Below are positions 10,190-19,974 of a DNA stretch of 64,000 nt, one piece after another; position 1 is the first letter of the stretch, and each line of letters opens with the position of its first letter. This stretch comes from Typhlomys cinereus (taxonomy: Eukaryota; Chordata; Mammalia; Rodentia; Platacanthomyidae). The stretch covers positions 62,001 to 126,000 of the forward strand of contig JALPQD010000933.1 of NCBI GenBank assembly GCA_023101885.1. Direction: 5' to 3'. Made by a program: the position numbers and the translations under genes. The notes beneath the pieces are model-generated. The model was not told where the DNA came from. It did not search any database and saw only the letters and a program-made list of their open reading frames with translations.

Positions 10190-11040
10190 AAAGTTTGCTC
10201 CATCCTCTGTACTGAGTCCCACCTTATTAGCGTGGCCTAAAGAAAACTTCTGTTCTTGCCCCTGATCTCCACTCCCTCTTGTATTTTAATGAATGGGCAA
10301 GTTCCCTCAGTGAGTAATCTACTCTGCCATCTTCATCACTTCATTCAATCAGCTACCAAGTGCTATTTAATTTGCTGTCACCGATATTTCCTGCATCCTG
10401 TAAGGATGCAGTCCCTTCATCCTTATGCTGATAGATTCTTCATAAAATGACATTGACTTCTATAACCAGCATCCTCTCCCCCTCTCGTAATAACCCTACA
10501 TGGCTGACACCACAGCATCTGTCAGTGTTTATCAAGTGCAAAGATCCGACATGGCATGTATAGTCCTTTTGCTTGAAATTGAGTTCCTCTATTTTCTGTA
10601 AATTTCCTTCCCATGCCTGAAGAGCCAGGTCAAAATACTACCTTCTGTGTCACACCCACTTTTGATATCTTTGTGTGTGGGGGGGCATTGTGTGACCCTG
10701 TGGAAGACAAAGTGTGATTTCAGGAATCATACTGAATTGCTTCTACCTCCTTTTCACTTTATTCTGGGATTTTCCAGGCTTCACCCACCAGGGTCAGAAG
10801 TGTAGTCCACCACCATTCTGCCTGGTGTTTTAACGTGGAATCTGAACTCAGGTTTTTCTGTTTGTGAGGCACAATCTTAACCCCTGAGCCATCTCTCCAG
10901 TCCTCCACCTTGAGATCTTGAGACACCTGTTTGCCCTTGACCCTTCATACTCCTATTATGCTCTGTTCCCACTGTTAACACTGGTCACATCTCTTTATGC
11001 CATAAAGGCATATCTTACCCATGCTATAGCTACAACAATC
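10190..11040 (+). mobile_element. L2-like fragment, interrupted
   Basis: Phrases such as gccaggtcaaaatactacct, tctgtgtcacaccca and, after the SINE, ctcctattatgctctgttcc follow the 3' region of L2. It is very diverged and interrupted by the SINE at 10660-10903. Confidence 0.4.
10660..10903 (-). mobile_element. older tRNA-derived SINE, antisense
   Basis: Order from the left: gtgaccctgtggaagacaaa, caggaatcatactgaattgc, ttctacctccttttcacttt, ccaccagggtcagaagtg, gaatctgaactcaggttttt, aacccctgagccatctctcc. That is the antisense older SINE. The (GT)n tail has shrunk to a G8 run. Confidence 0.8.
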
Positions 11041-11044
11041 CTTA

Positions 11045-11395
11045 TGGATGCTTGCCGTGGACTCAGCTACACCCCCTCTGTTCATTAGACTGGATATCCC
11101 TAATCCCTCTGTGTGTCTATATCTGGAGACAGCACCTTCATGAAGGAATTTAGATTAATCAGTTATGAGTGTGGCCTTAAAGAGAAAGGAGGATGATCTC
11201 TATTCTCCATTCTCACTTCTCCCTCTCTATTTCACCTGGACTCCTGTCACTATTTTCTCCCCTGGCCTCTTATCTGACCATGGACTTTCCAGCATCCAGA
11301 ACAGTTATAAAAATAATTTATGCTATTTAAATCACTCAGTTTATGGTAATTTGTACGCAGACAAGCTGACTAACATAGTTCTTAATGCAAGATTA
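11045..11395 (+). mobile_element. LTR-like ancient repeat
   Basis: Contains gactttccagcatccagaac, gttataaaaataatttatgc, aaatcactcagtttatggta and atttgtacgcag near its end. This is the typical 3' wording of MaLR/ERVL-type repeats. Subfamily not determined. Confidence 0.4.
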
Positions 11396-11399
11396 CTGC

Positions 11400-11411
11400 A
11401 TTTTTATTTTG

Positions 11412-11443
<32 letters not shown>

Positions 11444-11690
11444 CATGATTGCAGAAGTCAGAGGGCAATTTTCCAGAGTAAGTTCTCACCTTCTACCTTG
11501 TTGAGGCTGAACTTTTGAGTTTTTGGCCAATCTTTCTGTCCCTGCCTTTCATCTTGCCATAGGGATGCTAAGACTATAGATGTACACATCTGGCTTTAAC
11601 ATATGTTCCGGGATTGAACTCAGGTTGCTACCTGGCACCTCAGCAAATGCTTTTACCCCATTAAGCCATTCACCCCACTCTAAATGAATG
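11400..11690 (-). mobile_element. tRNA-head SINE (B4/ID group), antisense
   Basis: Starts with (GT)n at 11414-11440. The body follows (cttctaccttgttgaggctg, tctttctgtccctgcctttc, agactatagatgtacacatc), and it ends with the complement of a tRNA-like head (cattaagccattcacccc). Confidence 0.5.
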
Positions 11691-11870
11691 AATTTTAAAG
11701 GAATTAGGAAGAAAGAAGCAGAAGAAAAGAGAGACAGAGCAAACAAGGAGAGAAGAGGAAGAAAACTGGTAGTAAGGCAGGAAGAAGGTGAAGGTGGCAG
11801 TCGAGTGACAAGGGAGCCATTATGTCAGTGGAGACTATGCCAATGCTACTACCATGAAAAGAGCAGTGCA

Positions 11871-11915
<45 letters not shown>

Positions 11916-12250
11916 ATTCTTCACCCCTTAAAAAGAGGACTAGTACTTTCCTTAGAAGCTGTGTGTCCTTCAGCAAAGAGCCAATGCTTTTGAATGTAGG
12001 CTAGCTGGTTCATTGGCCAGGCAACAGGTGGCTGCTCTTGCCTCCTGCCAAAGGCAACCACCATCCACACCCAGCTGCCTGGGAGACAAGGAGAGTGTTT
12101 ACCCAGTGGCCCGAGTGTCCTCAGAGGACTCCCTCTCAGCTGGGTCCAAAGAGGCTATGTCCTGGGTGGTCAGACCCTGTGACCCCAGCGAAGTGTACTT
12201 ATGCCTTACCTGGTGGGGGGTTGTTCAGTTAGAGGCTGGAGCCTGACAGG
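11691..12250. other. A/G-rich stretch, (GT)n and unique sequence
   Basis: A purine-rich segment (11691-11800) and a (GT)n run of about 20 units (11873-11914) are followed by about 330 bp of non-repeat sequence (11920-12250). The last part has modest coding-like composition, but the open frames (12013-12246, 12038-12232) show no domain or splice pattern I trust. Confidence 0.5.
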
Positions 12251-12293
12251 TGATTTAGGAAGGAAGGGAAAAGAGAGAGATGATGGGGGAGAG

Positions 12294-12331
<38 letters not shown>
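12294..12331 (+). repeat. (GA)n microsatellite
   Basis: Near-pure (GA) repeat that leads into a tetranucleotide-like, CpG-rich region. Confidence 0.9.
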
Positions 12332-12334
<3 letters not shown>

Positions 12335-12360
12335 AGAAAGAAAAAAGAATGAGAGGAATG

Positions 12361-12840
12361 ACGGAATGAAGTACATAATTAAGGACCGTCATTAAGGAAG
12401 TACGTCAGGCAGTGAATGAAGGAAGGAAGGCTTCCGGCCGCCTGGCATTTCCGGTACATTTCTAACGGCTGCCGTTTCAGTCCGGCCAGTCCGTACGATC
12501 AGACCTGACGTACCTGTCCTGCCAGCTGGCTTGGAGCGTGAGTTCCTTGACCTTCCGTCAGTCCTTGCCGTACGGGAGCAGTACGGCACTTCCTTACTAG
12601 ACGTAACGTACCGTCCGTGCAGTCAACGGAACAGGAGAATGCCTTCGACTTGAAATGCAGGCATGTTTGTGGTGAAGCCGTACGAGGGTCAGTGTACCGT
12701 CCAGGCGTGAGGGCTTGCTGTGGTGTCGTTTCCGGTCCCTCCCTTGCCGTCTGTGGTCAGGACTTCCTGCCTTTCATGCCGTCCTGGTACTTCCATACGT
12801 CCCTCCATACCCTCATACAGCCTCCATCACTAACGCCTTC
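12361..12840. repeat. CpG-dense degenerate tract with CGTAC words
   Basis: By hand count it holds about 33 CpG in 480 bp, close to what base composition predicts. A stretch of equal length at 14101-14580 has one. Words CGTAC/GTACG occur at seven sites, and the palindrome CGTACG occurs three times (12492-12497, 12569-12574, 12679-12684). Flanks show 4-bp periodicity (gaatgacggaatgaag, gaatgaaggaaggaagg). It may be a decayed tetranucleotide array that kept its CpGs, or a CpG-island core. No open frame is convincing. Confidence 0.6.
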
Positions 12841-13068
12841 CCTCACATCCCTCGTCCCTCCACTCACTCACCATCCCTACCGCCCTACCCGCCCTCCCTC
12901 GCCTCAATCCATCCCTCCCGCCCTCCACTCCCTCCCTCCCTCCCCCCATCCCCCCTCCCTACCTCCCTCCATCCTCCCTCCCTCCCTCCCCCCTCCCGAC
13001 CTCAACTCCCTCCCTCCCTCCCTCCCCCCTTCATTTTTTACTTCCTTCTACCCCCCTTGCCCACCTTT
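12796..13068 (+). repeat. (CCCT)n polypyrimidine tract
   Basis: Mostly C and T on the plus strand, with nearly pure (CCCT) blocks around 12930-13030. On the minus strand this is (AGGG)n, a repeated G-triplet pattern able to form quadruplexes. Pro/Ser/Leu-rich frames over it are artefacts. Confidence 0.9.
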
Positions 13069-13080
13069 TTTCTCTCTCCC

Positions 13081-13985
13081 AGTGTTCGTGCCACTTGGTT
13101 TCACCACGTTTTGCCACCGCATCAGCGTCCAGCTGCAGTCCTTCAGTACCAAGACTTTTCCGGGCAGGATACTGGAACTGATGGGCGGTGACGCAGGGCT
13201 GTGCTAGCCCCACCCAGAAAAAGGACTGATTTGGTTTGCAGAAACGCACGTCGCCTGCTCTGAGTCAGTCCCCACTCCAGACAGGTCTTGGGGAGCCTTC
13301 CCCTCCCCTCCCCCATCGTCGTCCCGCCACCGCGGGCGGCCCCTGGCCAGACTGAAGATTCAAGGGATAGCGTGCCCAGCAGCACTAAGGCAGGTAGAGC
13401 AATTTGGACCCTGCCCCAGAGGAAGTTCCCAGGTGTGTTGCACCCCAGAGCCCTGGAACTAGGGGAATCTTGGCTCCACTCTACCTGGTTGCGGCTTGAA
13501 GGTTCAAGGTTCTTGTGCGGAGCAAAGTCAACATTTACAAACCAAATCGGTATTAGAATTGGAACACAGAGATCAATTTTTAACTTGTCTTGGAAAAGAG
13601 AGAAGAGAGCTGTGGAACCAGGTCCTGCACCCGCAGCGTTTGCCACGTGGGCACGGACGACTCGCCAGACCTGCGGTTAGCTGGGTGCAGGGACCTGAGG
13701 GGGGCACGTGCTTGTTCTTTATGCTATTGTTCCCACACACCACACTGCCAGTGCCAGCTTGCCTGGTGGAATGGAGCTCTTGCTTTGCGTGGCTCTTGCT
13801 GTTCAGGGTCGGGGAATCTGTACACGTGAAGACCTCATTTACACTGGGGCGTGGGCCCAGCAGCCATTGACTTGGGGTCTCAGACTGCGCTTCTAATAAC
13901 CTCCAAGGTGATGCAGCTACTGCCTGCACACTTCAGGGAGCAAAGGATGGAACACCGATCTCAATTGAAGTCGTACAATAAAATC
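13081..13985 (+). other. unique CpG-bearing segment, possible promoter/first exon or LTR
   Basis: Not recognised as a repeat. It has CpG clusters at 13085-13350 (including accgcgggcggcc) and 13630-13690 (accgcagcg, cacgtgggcacggacgactc). It ends with AATAAA at 13977-13982. Candidate explanations are a small transcription unit (lncRNA or retrocopy) or an unrecognised LTR. No TATA box, splice pair or conserved frame could be fixed by eye. Confidence 0.3.
13977..13982 (+). terminator. candidate polyadenylation signal AATAAA
   Basis: AATAAA at the right edge of the CpG-bearing unique segment. No poly-A follows in the DNA, so this is not an obvious retrocopy tail. Such hexamers also occur by chance. 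Confidence 0.25.
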
Positions 13986-14055
13986 TTCTGAAATTCCAAA
14001 ACCTAATTAAAACAGGGTCCACCTACTCCCACATACCACGCTGACCTAATCGGTA

Positions 14056-14090
14056 TGGGCTTTAACCCCAAGCCATCTCTCCAGCCCTAG
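14056..14090 (-). mobile_element. tRNA-like SINE head fragment, antisense
   Basis: The phrase ctttaaccccaagccatctc, ending tccagccc, is the complement of a SINE head. The rest of the element is unclear or lost (perhaps 14015-14055). Confidence 0.5.
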
Positions 14091-14109
14091 ACTTGCATTT
14101 TTTAGAAGA

Positions 14110-14290
14110 CCACTTTGGCTGAAGATTGAACAGACTGGAGGTGGGCCAAGTAGATGGGTGGTGGGAAGTTACTGCATTAGACCAGATGAGAGCTAGGGTG
14201 GTAGTGGAGAGGCCTGGCTGAATTAGGAGGTGAAATCAACAGGACCTGTTAAGAGTTTGGACATTGGAAAACTAGCAAGAGGGGGCTTCT
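14110..14290. mobile_element. ancient mammalian repeat fragment
   Basis: Wording such as cactttggctgaagattgaa, ttagaccagatgagagctag and aatcaacaggacctgtt resembles a common ancient repeat. Related pieces are seen at 20860-21120 and 22460-23140. I recall it as L2-linked, but the name is uncertain. Confidence 0.35.
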
Positions 14291-14500
14291 TTCAGGATAT
14301 CTTCTTAGGTAACTGAATGGTTGGCATTGCCACACTGAGTGGAAATGGATGAGGAAAGTATTTAAGCCCATAAGAGAACAAATAACCTGGATAAATAACA
14401 CATGATAGCAAGGGAAGAGCTAGCACAGACTTCGAAGAGTACTAGGTAATTCTTTTAAGGTCCAGGATCCTGCCCATCTTTGCCATCTCCAATCTCATTC

Positions 14501-14602
14501 ATTAAAAATGTTTTTGGTACAGTAGCTTCTGGTTTCTTCCTCTTCCAGAACCCCCTCCTACTTGCCTTTAACATGGATGACTTCAGCATTTATACACCAT
14601 CC
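14501..14602 (+). repeat. anchor X, copy 1 (exact duplicate of 20122-20223)
   Basis: This 102-bp stretch (from attaaaaatgtttttggtac to gcatttatacaccatcc) is identical, base for base, to the sequence directly right of the N gap. It is not a recognisable high-copy repeat. Perfect identity beside a gap points to assembly duplication. Confidence 0.95.
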
Positions 14603-14704
14603 TGGTTGAGTTAGTCCTTCAGTAGTCTTCTTGAGGTGTTGTGGCATGATGGTAACTGGTGGGTAAGGAGAGAGAGCTTTTGCATCTCTTCTTTAAAAGG
14701 CACT

Positions 14705-15075
14705 GTGATGATTCATCTTGATTGTTAACTTGATGGAATTTAGACTCGCCATGGAAATAAACCACTAGGCATGTCTGCAAGGGAGTTTCTAGATTGGGTT
14801 AACTGATGTTAACCCACCCTAATTGTGGACAGCACTGTCATGGGTTGGGTTCCTGGACTGAATGAAAGGGAGAAAGTGAGCCGAGTACCAGCACTATTGT
14901 CTATTTCTTGATTGCAGATGAAGTGTTAGAAGCTGCCTCATGCTCTGCTGTTGTGATTTCCCTGACAGGATGATGTATTAAATTCTCAAATTCTGCACCA
15001 AAATAAATATTTCCTTTCTTCAAGTTGCTTTTCCAGGTATGTAGTCACAGCAATGAGGAAAATAACTAATATACC
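14705..15075 (+). mobile_element. rodent LTR-like repeat, sense
   Basis: Order: gatgattcatcttgattgtt, aacttgatggaatttagact, aggcatgtctgcaagggagt, gggttcctggactgaatgaa. Then aaataaatatttcctttctt, tagtcacagcaatgaggaaa and ataactaatatacca. It is the sense form of the family seen in antisense at 881, 6096 and 62575, and is nearly complete. Confidence 0.6.
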
Positions 15076-15730
15076 AACAGTCTTCTTGAAGGAGACTATC
15101 CTGATGACAACATCTAACTGTAATCATTTTTAAAACACTCTCCATCTACATACCACCTCATTAGAGATTAAAGATCCAGCAGATAATTTTGAGGGACACA
15201 TCATTCAGTCCTTAAGGGACTCACATTGAGTCCTTAAGAAGCTATAAAAACATTTCTTTTGTGACAGGTCTTGCTATAAAAGAAGCTATAAAAACATTTT
15301 TGCTACCTTGGGATTTCAACTACGAAAAAGTTCACACGAGAGAAACAGCTTGAAGAAATGTTCAGACCACAGTTGAGAGGTAGATGCCTAACTGCCACCC
15401 AGATGCTATAGCCACCTCTTGCCCCCATTCTCTGGCTCCAGCCATTTTCCAAGTGCAATTAGAAAAGAGACCCCAAGCCAGAAAACTTACCACCCACAGA
15501 CAGGACAAGAGATAGCAGGATAATAAAATAGTTTCTTTGCTGTAGGCCATTAAGCTTTCCTCTTATATAGCAGTATACGAGCAGAATAGTTACTCATTCT
15601 GAAAGACCATTATAATAGTACTGATTTCTCTTTGGCAATTAATCTGGTAGAAATAGTCCCTTCTCAATACTCTGCCCTCTTTGCCGTCTTTAATGTTTTT
15701 TCTTAGTTTTCTCCTTTCAGTCATGGATGT
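15076..15730. other. unique sequence with a local rearrangement
   Basis: No gene or repeat recognised. It contains the duplicated word agaagctataaaaacattt (15237-15255 and 15281-15299). The 21-nt stretch 15257-15277 between the two copies is the exact reverse complement of 15819-15839. Confidence 0.6.
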
Positions 15731-15733
15731 TTC

Positions 15734-15840
15734 TAGCCCGACATGGTGATACATCTGTGATCCCAGCACTTAGGTGGTGGCCGCAAGAGGATTGTGAGTT
15801 TTAAGCCTGCCTTGCTACATAGCAAGACCTGTCACAAAAA
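15734..15840 (+). mobile_element. B1/Alu-like SINE
   Basis: Contains gacatggtgatacatctgtg, atcccagcacttaggtggt, ttaagcctgccttgctacat and gcaagacctgtcac, the standard 7SL-derived SINE order. Its A-tail has become the compound microsatellite that follows. Confidence 0.7.
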
Positions 15841-15955
15841 GAAAGAAAGAAAGAAAGAAAGAAAGAAAAAGAAAGAAAGAAAGAAAGAAAGAAACCAACC
15901 AACCAACCAACCAACCAACCAACCAACCAAACAAACAAACAAACAAACAAACAAA
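15836..15955 (+). repeat. compound microsatellite (GAAA)n-(CCAA)n-(CAAA)n
   Basis: Three adjoining tetranucleotide blocks grown from the A-tail of the B1-like SINE: (GAAA) to about 15894, (CCAA) to about 15929, (CAAA) to about 15953. The long open frame over it is an artefact of the 4-bp unit lacking stops. Confidence 0.95.
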
Positions 15956-15999
15956 TCTACACAAACCCAAAACAGAACAAGACACTATCATTATTGCTT

Positions 16000-16330
16000 C
16001 TACTATTGTCTCTTTCTACCTTCCCTTTTAGTGTTTCTGCTTCAGCTCCTCTTTCTTGATGACCCATGTGGTCCCTGGATAAGCTCACTCTTCTCCCAGA
16101 TCATTTTCCCAAGACTCAGGAAAACAAATACTTGCAACCATATTTACCTGCATGTGTCATGGCCTGTCCAGAATGCATGCCTCCATTTCTCCCACACTCC
16201 CCACATGCCCCTAGGTATCCAGATACCCAGGCCAGAATCCTGAGGGCCATTTCAGCTACCTCCTTCCTTCTCAGTTCTATACTCAGTCAGTCATTATATC
16301 TTGCCAAGTTTACCTCCTAAATACATCTAA
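16000..16330 (+). mobile_element. L2-like fragment
   Basis: Pyrimidine-rich wording such as ttctgcttcagctcctcttt and ggccatttcagctacctcct, with catctaatgatcatcactcc, recalls L2. Diverged; the assignment is tentative. Confidence 0.3.
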
Positions 16331-16439
16331 TGATCATCACTCCCTGTTTTTTCATCCTTTGACTGTTTTCATAGCCCCTAACTGGCAAGCTTGTCTTCAG
16401 GCCTTTCTCTTCCAAACGACCCTCCATATCATGACCAGT

Positions 16440-16665
16440 GCTTAAGAAAAACAGGCTTTGAAACTAGACAGATCTGTTTCTGTGTCTCATCTCTGCCTTT
16501 CACTGTGATCTTGGGGATATTTACTTTTTCATGTCTGTTTCTTCATCTGAAAAATGGGAGCAATAACTTTATCTACTTGTAAAGTTGATACCAGTATTCC
16601 TAGTATTCAATAAGATAACACATATTCAGTATTTACCACAATGCTGGTAATATATCAAATGATTG
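16440..16665 (+). mobile_element. MIR SINE
   Basis: Shows the MIR order: gctttgaaactagacagatc, then ctcatctctgcctttcactg, the core tgatcttggggatatttact, ttcttcatctgaaaaatggg, and the tail region with ataagataacacatat. About full length for MIR. Confidence 0.7.
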
Positions 16666-17150
16666 ATAAAAGGTAAAGGAATATTTAGAATGGAATTTAG
16701 ATATGAGTATGGGTAGTTGTAGGAACTCATCACTTTGCTGAAGATCTCTGATCTCATGGACCATATCAGTTATAGCAGGGTTGTGCTAGGTTTGACTAGG
16801 AGAGGTTGTATTTGTGAAGATCAAAGGATGCTGTGAATATTACAGAAGACATCTACAATGTATGGTAGATCTAAGTGCACCTAGGGCCTGAAAAGCTGAT
16901 AGTTGCTCCCTGTAGGTTGGCATTACTGGTCAACTGGAGCTAGCACATTTGAAAACAGACACCAGAGGGCAGCAGAGTTTGATGTGATTGCAGCTCTCCT
17001 GGTCCGAGTGGGAAGTGGGGCAGAGAAATCCTAAAGGAAGAATTTAGGGAGTTCTACTTCCAAATGAAAGTTTGAAATACAAGAACTGTGCAGGACTTTT
17101 GGGCTCACTTTCTTTAGGTTGTGGAATGATAATGAATAAGGAATTGGGGT
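16666..17150. other. no recognisable feature
   Basis: Unique-looking sequence. Open frames are short and without domain signal. Confidence 0.5.
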
Positions 17151-17169
17151 GTCTTAAGAATAGGGGAGG

Positions 17170-17456
17170 AGGGGCTGGAGAGGTGGCTCAGGGGTTAAGC
17201 CTCCACCTTGCAGGTGGAAGGTCCTGAGTTCGGATCCGAACCCCACGTATAGTCGGACCTGACCCCACGTATACGCGGACGGAAGCGGGGCGGCCTGCGT
17301 TTCGTCCTGGTAGGGCGACGTGTGACCGGGGCAGAATAAACAAGGGGGAGTTGGAGGTGTCCATGGTGGTTCCCAATTCGCCCGTGGGTCTACACACAAA
17401 CACACACCACAACACCAACCAACACACCACTCAATGTGATATAATAAATAAAAAAT
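17170..17456 (+). mobile_element. recent tRNA-derived SINE with internal duplication
   Basis: Sense copy: head ggggctggagaggtggctca, B-box region gtcctgagttcggatcc, a CpG-rich body and an A-rich tail. The phrase accccacgtata occurs twice (near 17240 and 17262), a small tandem duplication not seen in the other copies. The target duplication ttaagaataggggagg lies at 17154-17169 and 17457-17472. Confidence 0.9.
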
Positions 17457-17472
17457 TTAAGAATAGGGGAGG

Positions 17473-17800
17473 GGAAGCTGGGGAGGTGACTGAGAGGATA
17501 AGGCACCTGATACACAAACATGTTGACTGAAGTTGGGTCCTGGGAACCCATTTAAAACCCAGGCAGGTGTGGTGATCATTTGTAATGTGGGCACTCAGGA
17601 GAGAGACAACGGATCTCCAAGGATATCTGGTTAGCTAATCTAGGTAATTGGTCAAGCTTTGGGTTCAATGGAAAAACACTGCCTCGATGAATGGGAAGTG
17701 ATCAAGAAAGAGACCAGACATCAACTTTAGGCCTCTACATGCATGCATACATATAAATATGCATGTACATACATATGTACTCTCCACACATATACACATA
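17473..17800 (+). mobile_element. B4-like SINE
   Basis: Head-like gaagctggggaggtgactga, B1-like middle (aacccaggcaggtgtggtga, gcactcaggagagagacaac), then ttgggttcaatggaaaaaca and an ATAC-rich tail. The recent SINE lies exactly at its 5' edge. Confidence 0.55.
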
Positions 17801-18039
17801 CAAAAAGAAGAAGGGGAGGGAACTAAAATTTAAAGTTGGAAACAAAGTGAGTTGGGATATTAACAAAGTATAGTAATTACAATTCATATTTCCTACGCTT
17901 AAGATTATTAGTGTCTTCATCCTCTAGGAGTCTCAATAGGCCAAGGATGAAGTTATAAGAGTTATCAGTGGGGGACCCCAGATGGTGGAGGTACCTTTTT
18001 TTGTAAGATAGATGATGAGTTTATAGTACAGGTAGGAAC

Positions 18040-18130
18040 CTCATCCAAATGGATTAAAGAAGGCTCATTCTGAAGCAGAGACTAGGGTTGAGGGAAATGA
18101 AATGGCTTGCCTAAGGTCATGTAATTAGGA
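18040..18130 (-). mobile_element. MIR fragment, antisense
   Basis: The phrases gaaatggcttgcctaaggtc and atgtaattaggatgaagagt are the antisense MIR core. A second fragment follows at 18175. Confidence 0.45.
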
Positions 18131-18174
18131 TGAAGAGTAAAAGTTAGTAGAATTTACATGTGCTATTAAACACA

Positions 18175-18320
18175 CTGCATCCATTACCTCACAATAAACT
18201 TGCGAGACAGAATCAAATGTATTTCCGTATTTTACACATAAAGAAACTGAAGTTCTAGGATGTTAAGCCATTTACCCAAATTAGGATAGAAGCCCAGGGA
18301 GCCTGATTCTAGGACTTGAA
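18175..18320 (-). mobile_element. MIR SINE, antisense
   Basis: The phrases ttttacacataaagaaactg, agccatttacccaaattagg and gggagcctgattctagga match antisense MIR (wording equivalent to attttacagatgaggaaact). Confidence 0.6.
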
Positions 18321-18339
18321 CTTTTTTATGTTTTATTTA

Positions 18340-18372
18340 TTTTTCTTTGCTTTTTAAACTTTATTTATTTAT

Positions 18373-18427
<55 letters not shown>

Positions 18428-18663
18428 CAGAGAGAACACTGTATATCCCTGTGGAAGACCAAAGATGACTTCAGGAATCATCCTGGATTATTTCTACCTC
18501 CTTTTTGCTTCACTCTAGGATTTCCCAGACTCTGTCCACCAAGGGTCAGGAGTGCAGGCTGCCACCATTTTTGCCTGGAGTGTTTTTACTTGGAACCTGG
18601 GATCCAAATTCAGGACCTTCAGCTTGGGAGGCAGAAGCTTAACCCCTGAGCCATCTCTACAGC
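18340..18663 (-). mobile_element. older tRNA-derived SINE, antisense, with long (GT)n
   Basis: (GT)n of about 24 units (18374-18420) is followed by atccctgtggaagaccaaag, tcaggaatcatcctggatta, gctgccaccatttttgcct and cttaacccctgagccatctc. The word gacttgaa occurs just outside both ends (near 18313 and 18666) and is probably the target duplication. Confidence 0.85.
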
Positions 18664-18764
18664 CTAGACTTGAATCTTTAAGCATCTCTATTCTGTTCTT
18701 GTCTAGGCCAGGGCTTCTTAAACTTTTTTTTTCATTGTGATTCCTTTGTCCAAGGTTAATTAAA

Positions 18765-18957
18765 AATTTTTAATTAATGTGTGTGTGTTTGATGTATGTG
18801 TATGGGCACACATATGTCATGGTGAGCATGTGGACAACTTTATGGAGTTGGTCCTTTCCTTCCATCTTTTCATGGGTTTTGGGGACTGAACTGAGGTTGT
18901 TAGGCTCTTGTAAGCACCTGTGCTTGATGATCAACCTTGTGGCTACTGTTTGAGCAA
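18765..18957 (-). mobile_element. B3/B2-like SINE, antisense
   Basis: (GT)-rich tail, then catgtggacaactttatgga, gttggtcctttccttccatc, ttttggggactgaactgagg and a degenerate tRNA-like head complement. Inserted in the hAT-like element. Confidence 0.5.
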
Positions 18958-19120
18958 TTTTTATGCTATCTTGGTTAATTATATAGGTGTATAAAATAGT
19001 TACACAAATCAAATATTTAATAATTATAAGTCATAAAGAGATGCAACAGTGGTGCATATATAAATACTTTTACCATATATAAAAAATGAAAGCAGATTTT
19101 CATACTCATAAAATGGATAT

Positions 19121-19373
19121 GGGGGCTGGAAGGATGGCTCAGGAGTTAAGACTCTGCCTCTGAACAGAAGGTCCTGAGTTCTGATCCCAGGTCTCATGTA
19201 AAAAGGCCAAACAGAAATGGCAGCAGCCTGCACTTCTGGGCCTGGTGGGCAGAGCCTGGGAAATTTCCAGAACAAAGCAAAAAGGAGGCAAAAGAAATGC
19301 AGGGTGATTCCTGAAGTCACCCTTGATCCTCTACAGGGACATACAGTGCTCCCTCTCTCTCTCTCTCTCTCTG

Positions 19374-19404
<31 letters not shown>

Positions 19405-19480
19405 GTCTGTCTCTCTGTCTCTCTCTCTCACACACACACACATACAAAATAACTAAAGTTTAAAAATGTTAAAAAAGATG
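19121..19480 (+). mobile_element. older tRNA-derived SINE with (CT)n/(CA)n tail
   Basis: Head gggggctggaaggatggctc, B-box region ggtcctgagttctgatccca, body (cctgcacttctgggcctggt, gtgattcctgaagtcaccct), then (CT)n at 19352-19430 and (CA)n. Inserted in the hAT-like element. Confidence 0.85.
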
Positions 19481-19974
19481 GATGTGTTTTTTTATTTTTA
19501 CATAAAGAATTAAATTGTGACTGAATATTTGATACTGCAAGCCACAGAGCATTTTCAACCTTTATCAGAGTTGACTCATATTTGGATTTTACACTCATCA
19601 ATTTAGAGAATATTTCATTTCACACAAATACATAGTACAAAATGACAAGTATGTTTATGGCCATTTCAGAAAATATTAGAAATTCTATCCTATTCCCAAA
19701 CCCAAATTTATCTAAGAATTTTTAAATGAAACTTATCAACAAGTCAAGCAGCAATGTAAAAAAAAATCATTGCAATATAGTCCAATCTAAAGATAATACC
19801 AATTGGCCACTTACATAATGAGGAATGACAACAGGAAAATAGTAAATCTTTGTTTTCTGTTTTAAAACCATTATGTTTCTATAAGAGCAGAAAACTTGGT
19901 ATGCACATCAAAAAAACCCCACTATAATTCATAATATGAAATTGTCTTGAAACTGAGCCATTGTGTGGTGTGAT

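Noticed and set aside
12361..12840. Bacterial or vector contamination as the source of the CpG-rich block
   Set aside because: Both flanks grade into simple repeats without a sharp edge, no long bacterial-type frame is present, and no vector words were seen.
12617..13207. 196-codon frame and overlapping 158-codon frame rich in Pro/Ser/Leu
   Set aside because: Mostly the (CCCT)n tract, with the CpG block at its start. No domain, and the composition follows the repeat.
13143..13646. 167-codon minus-strand frame in CpG-bearing unique DNA
   Set aside because: No motif recognised, and it overlaps plus-strand frames of similar length. GC-rich DNA yields such frames by chance.
14501..14602. Ordinary dispersed repeat explaining the X duplicate
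   Set aside because: The two copies are identical over 102 bp in sequence that otherwise looks old. Old repeats would show divergence, and one copy starts exactly at the N gap.
17188..17430. Recurrent 80-100 codon frames over recent SINEs (also at 1378, 3260, 9398, 27076, 51845)
   Set aside because: They are antisense or sense translations of the SINE consensus plus (GT)n. Similar peptides recur because the SINE recurs.
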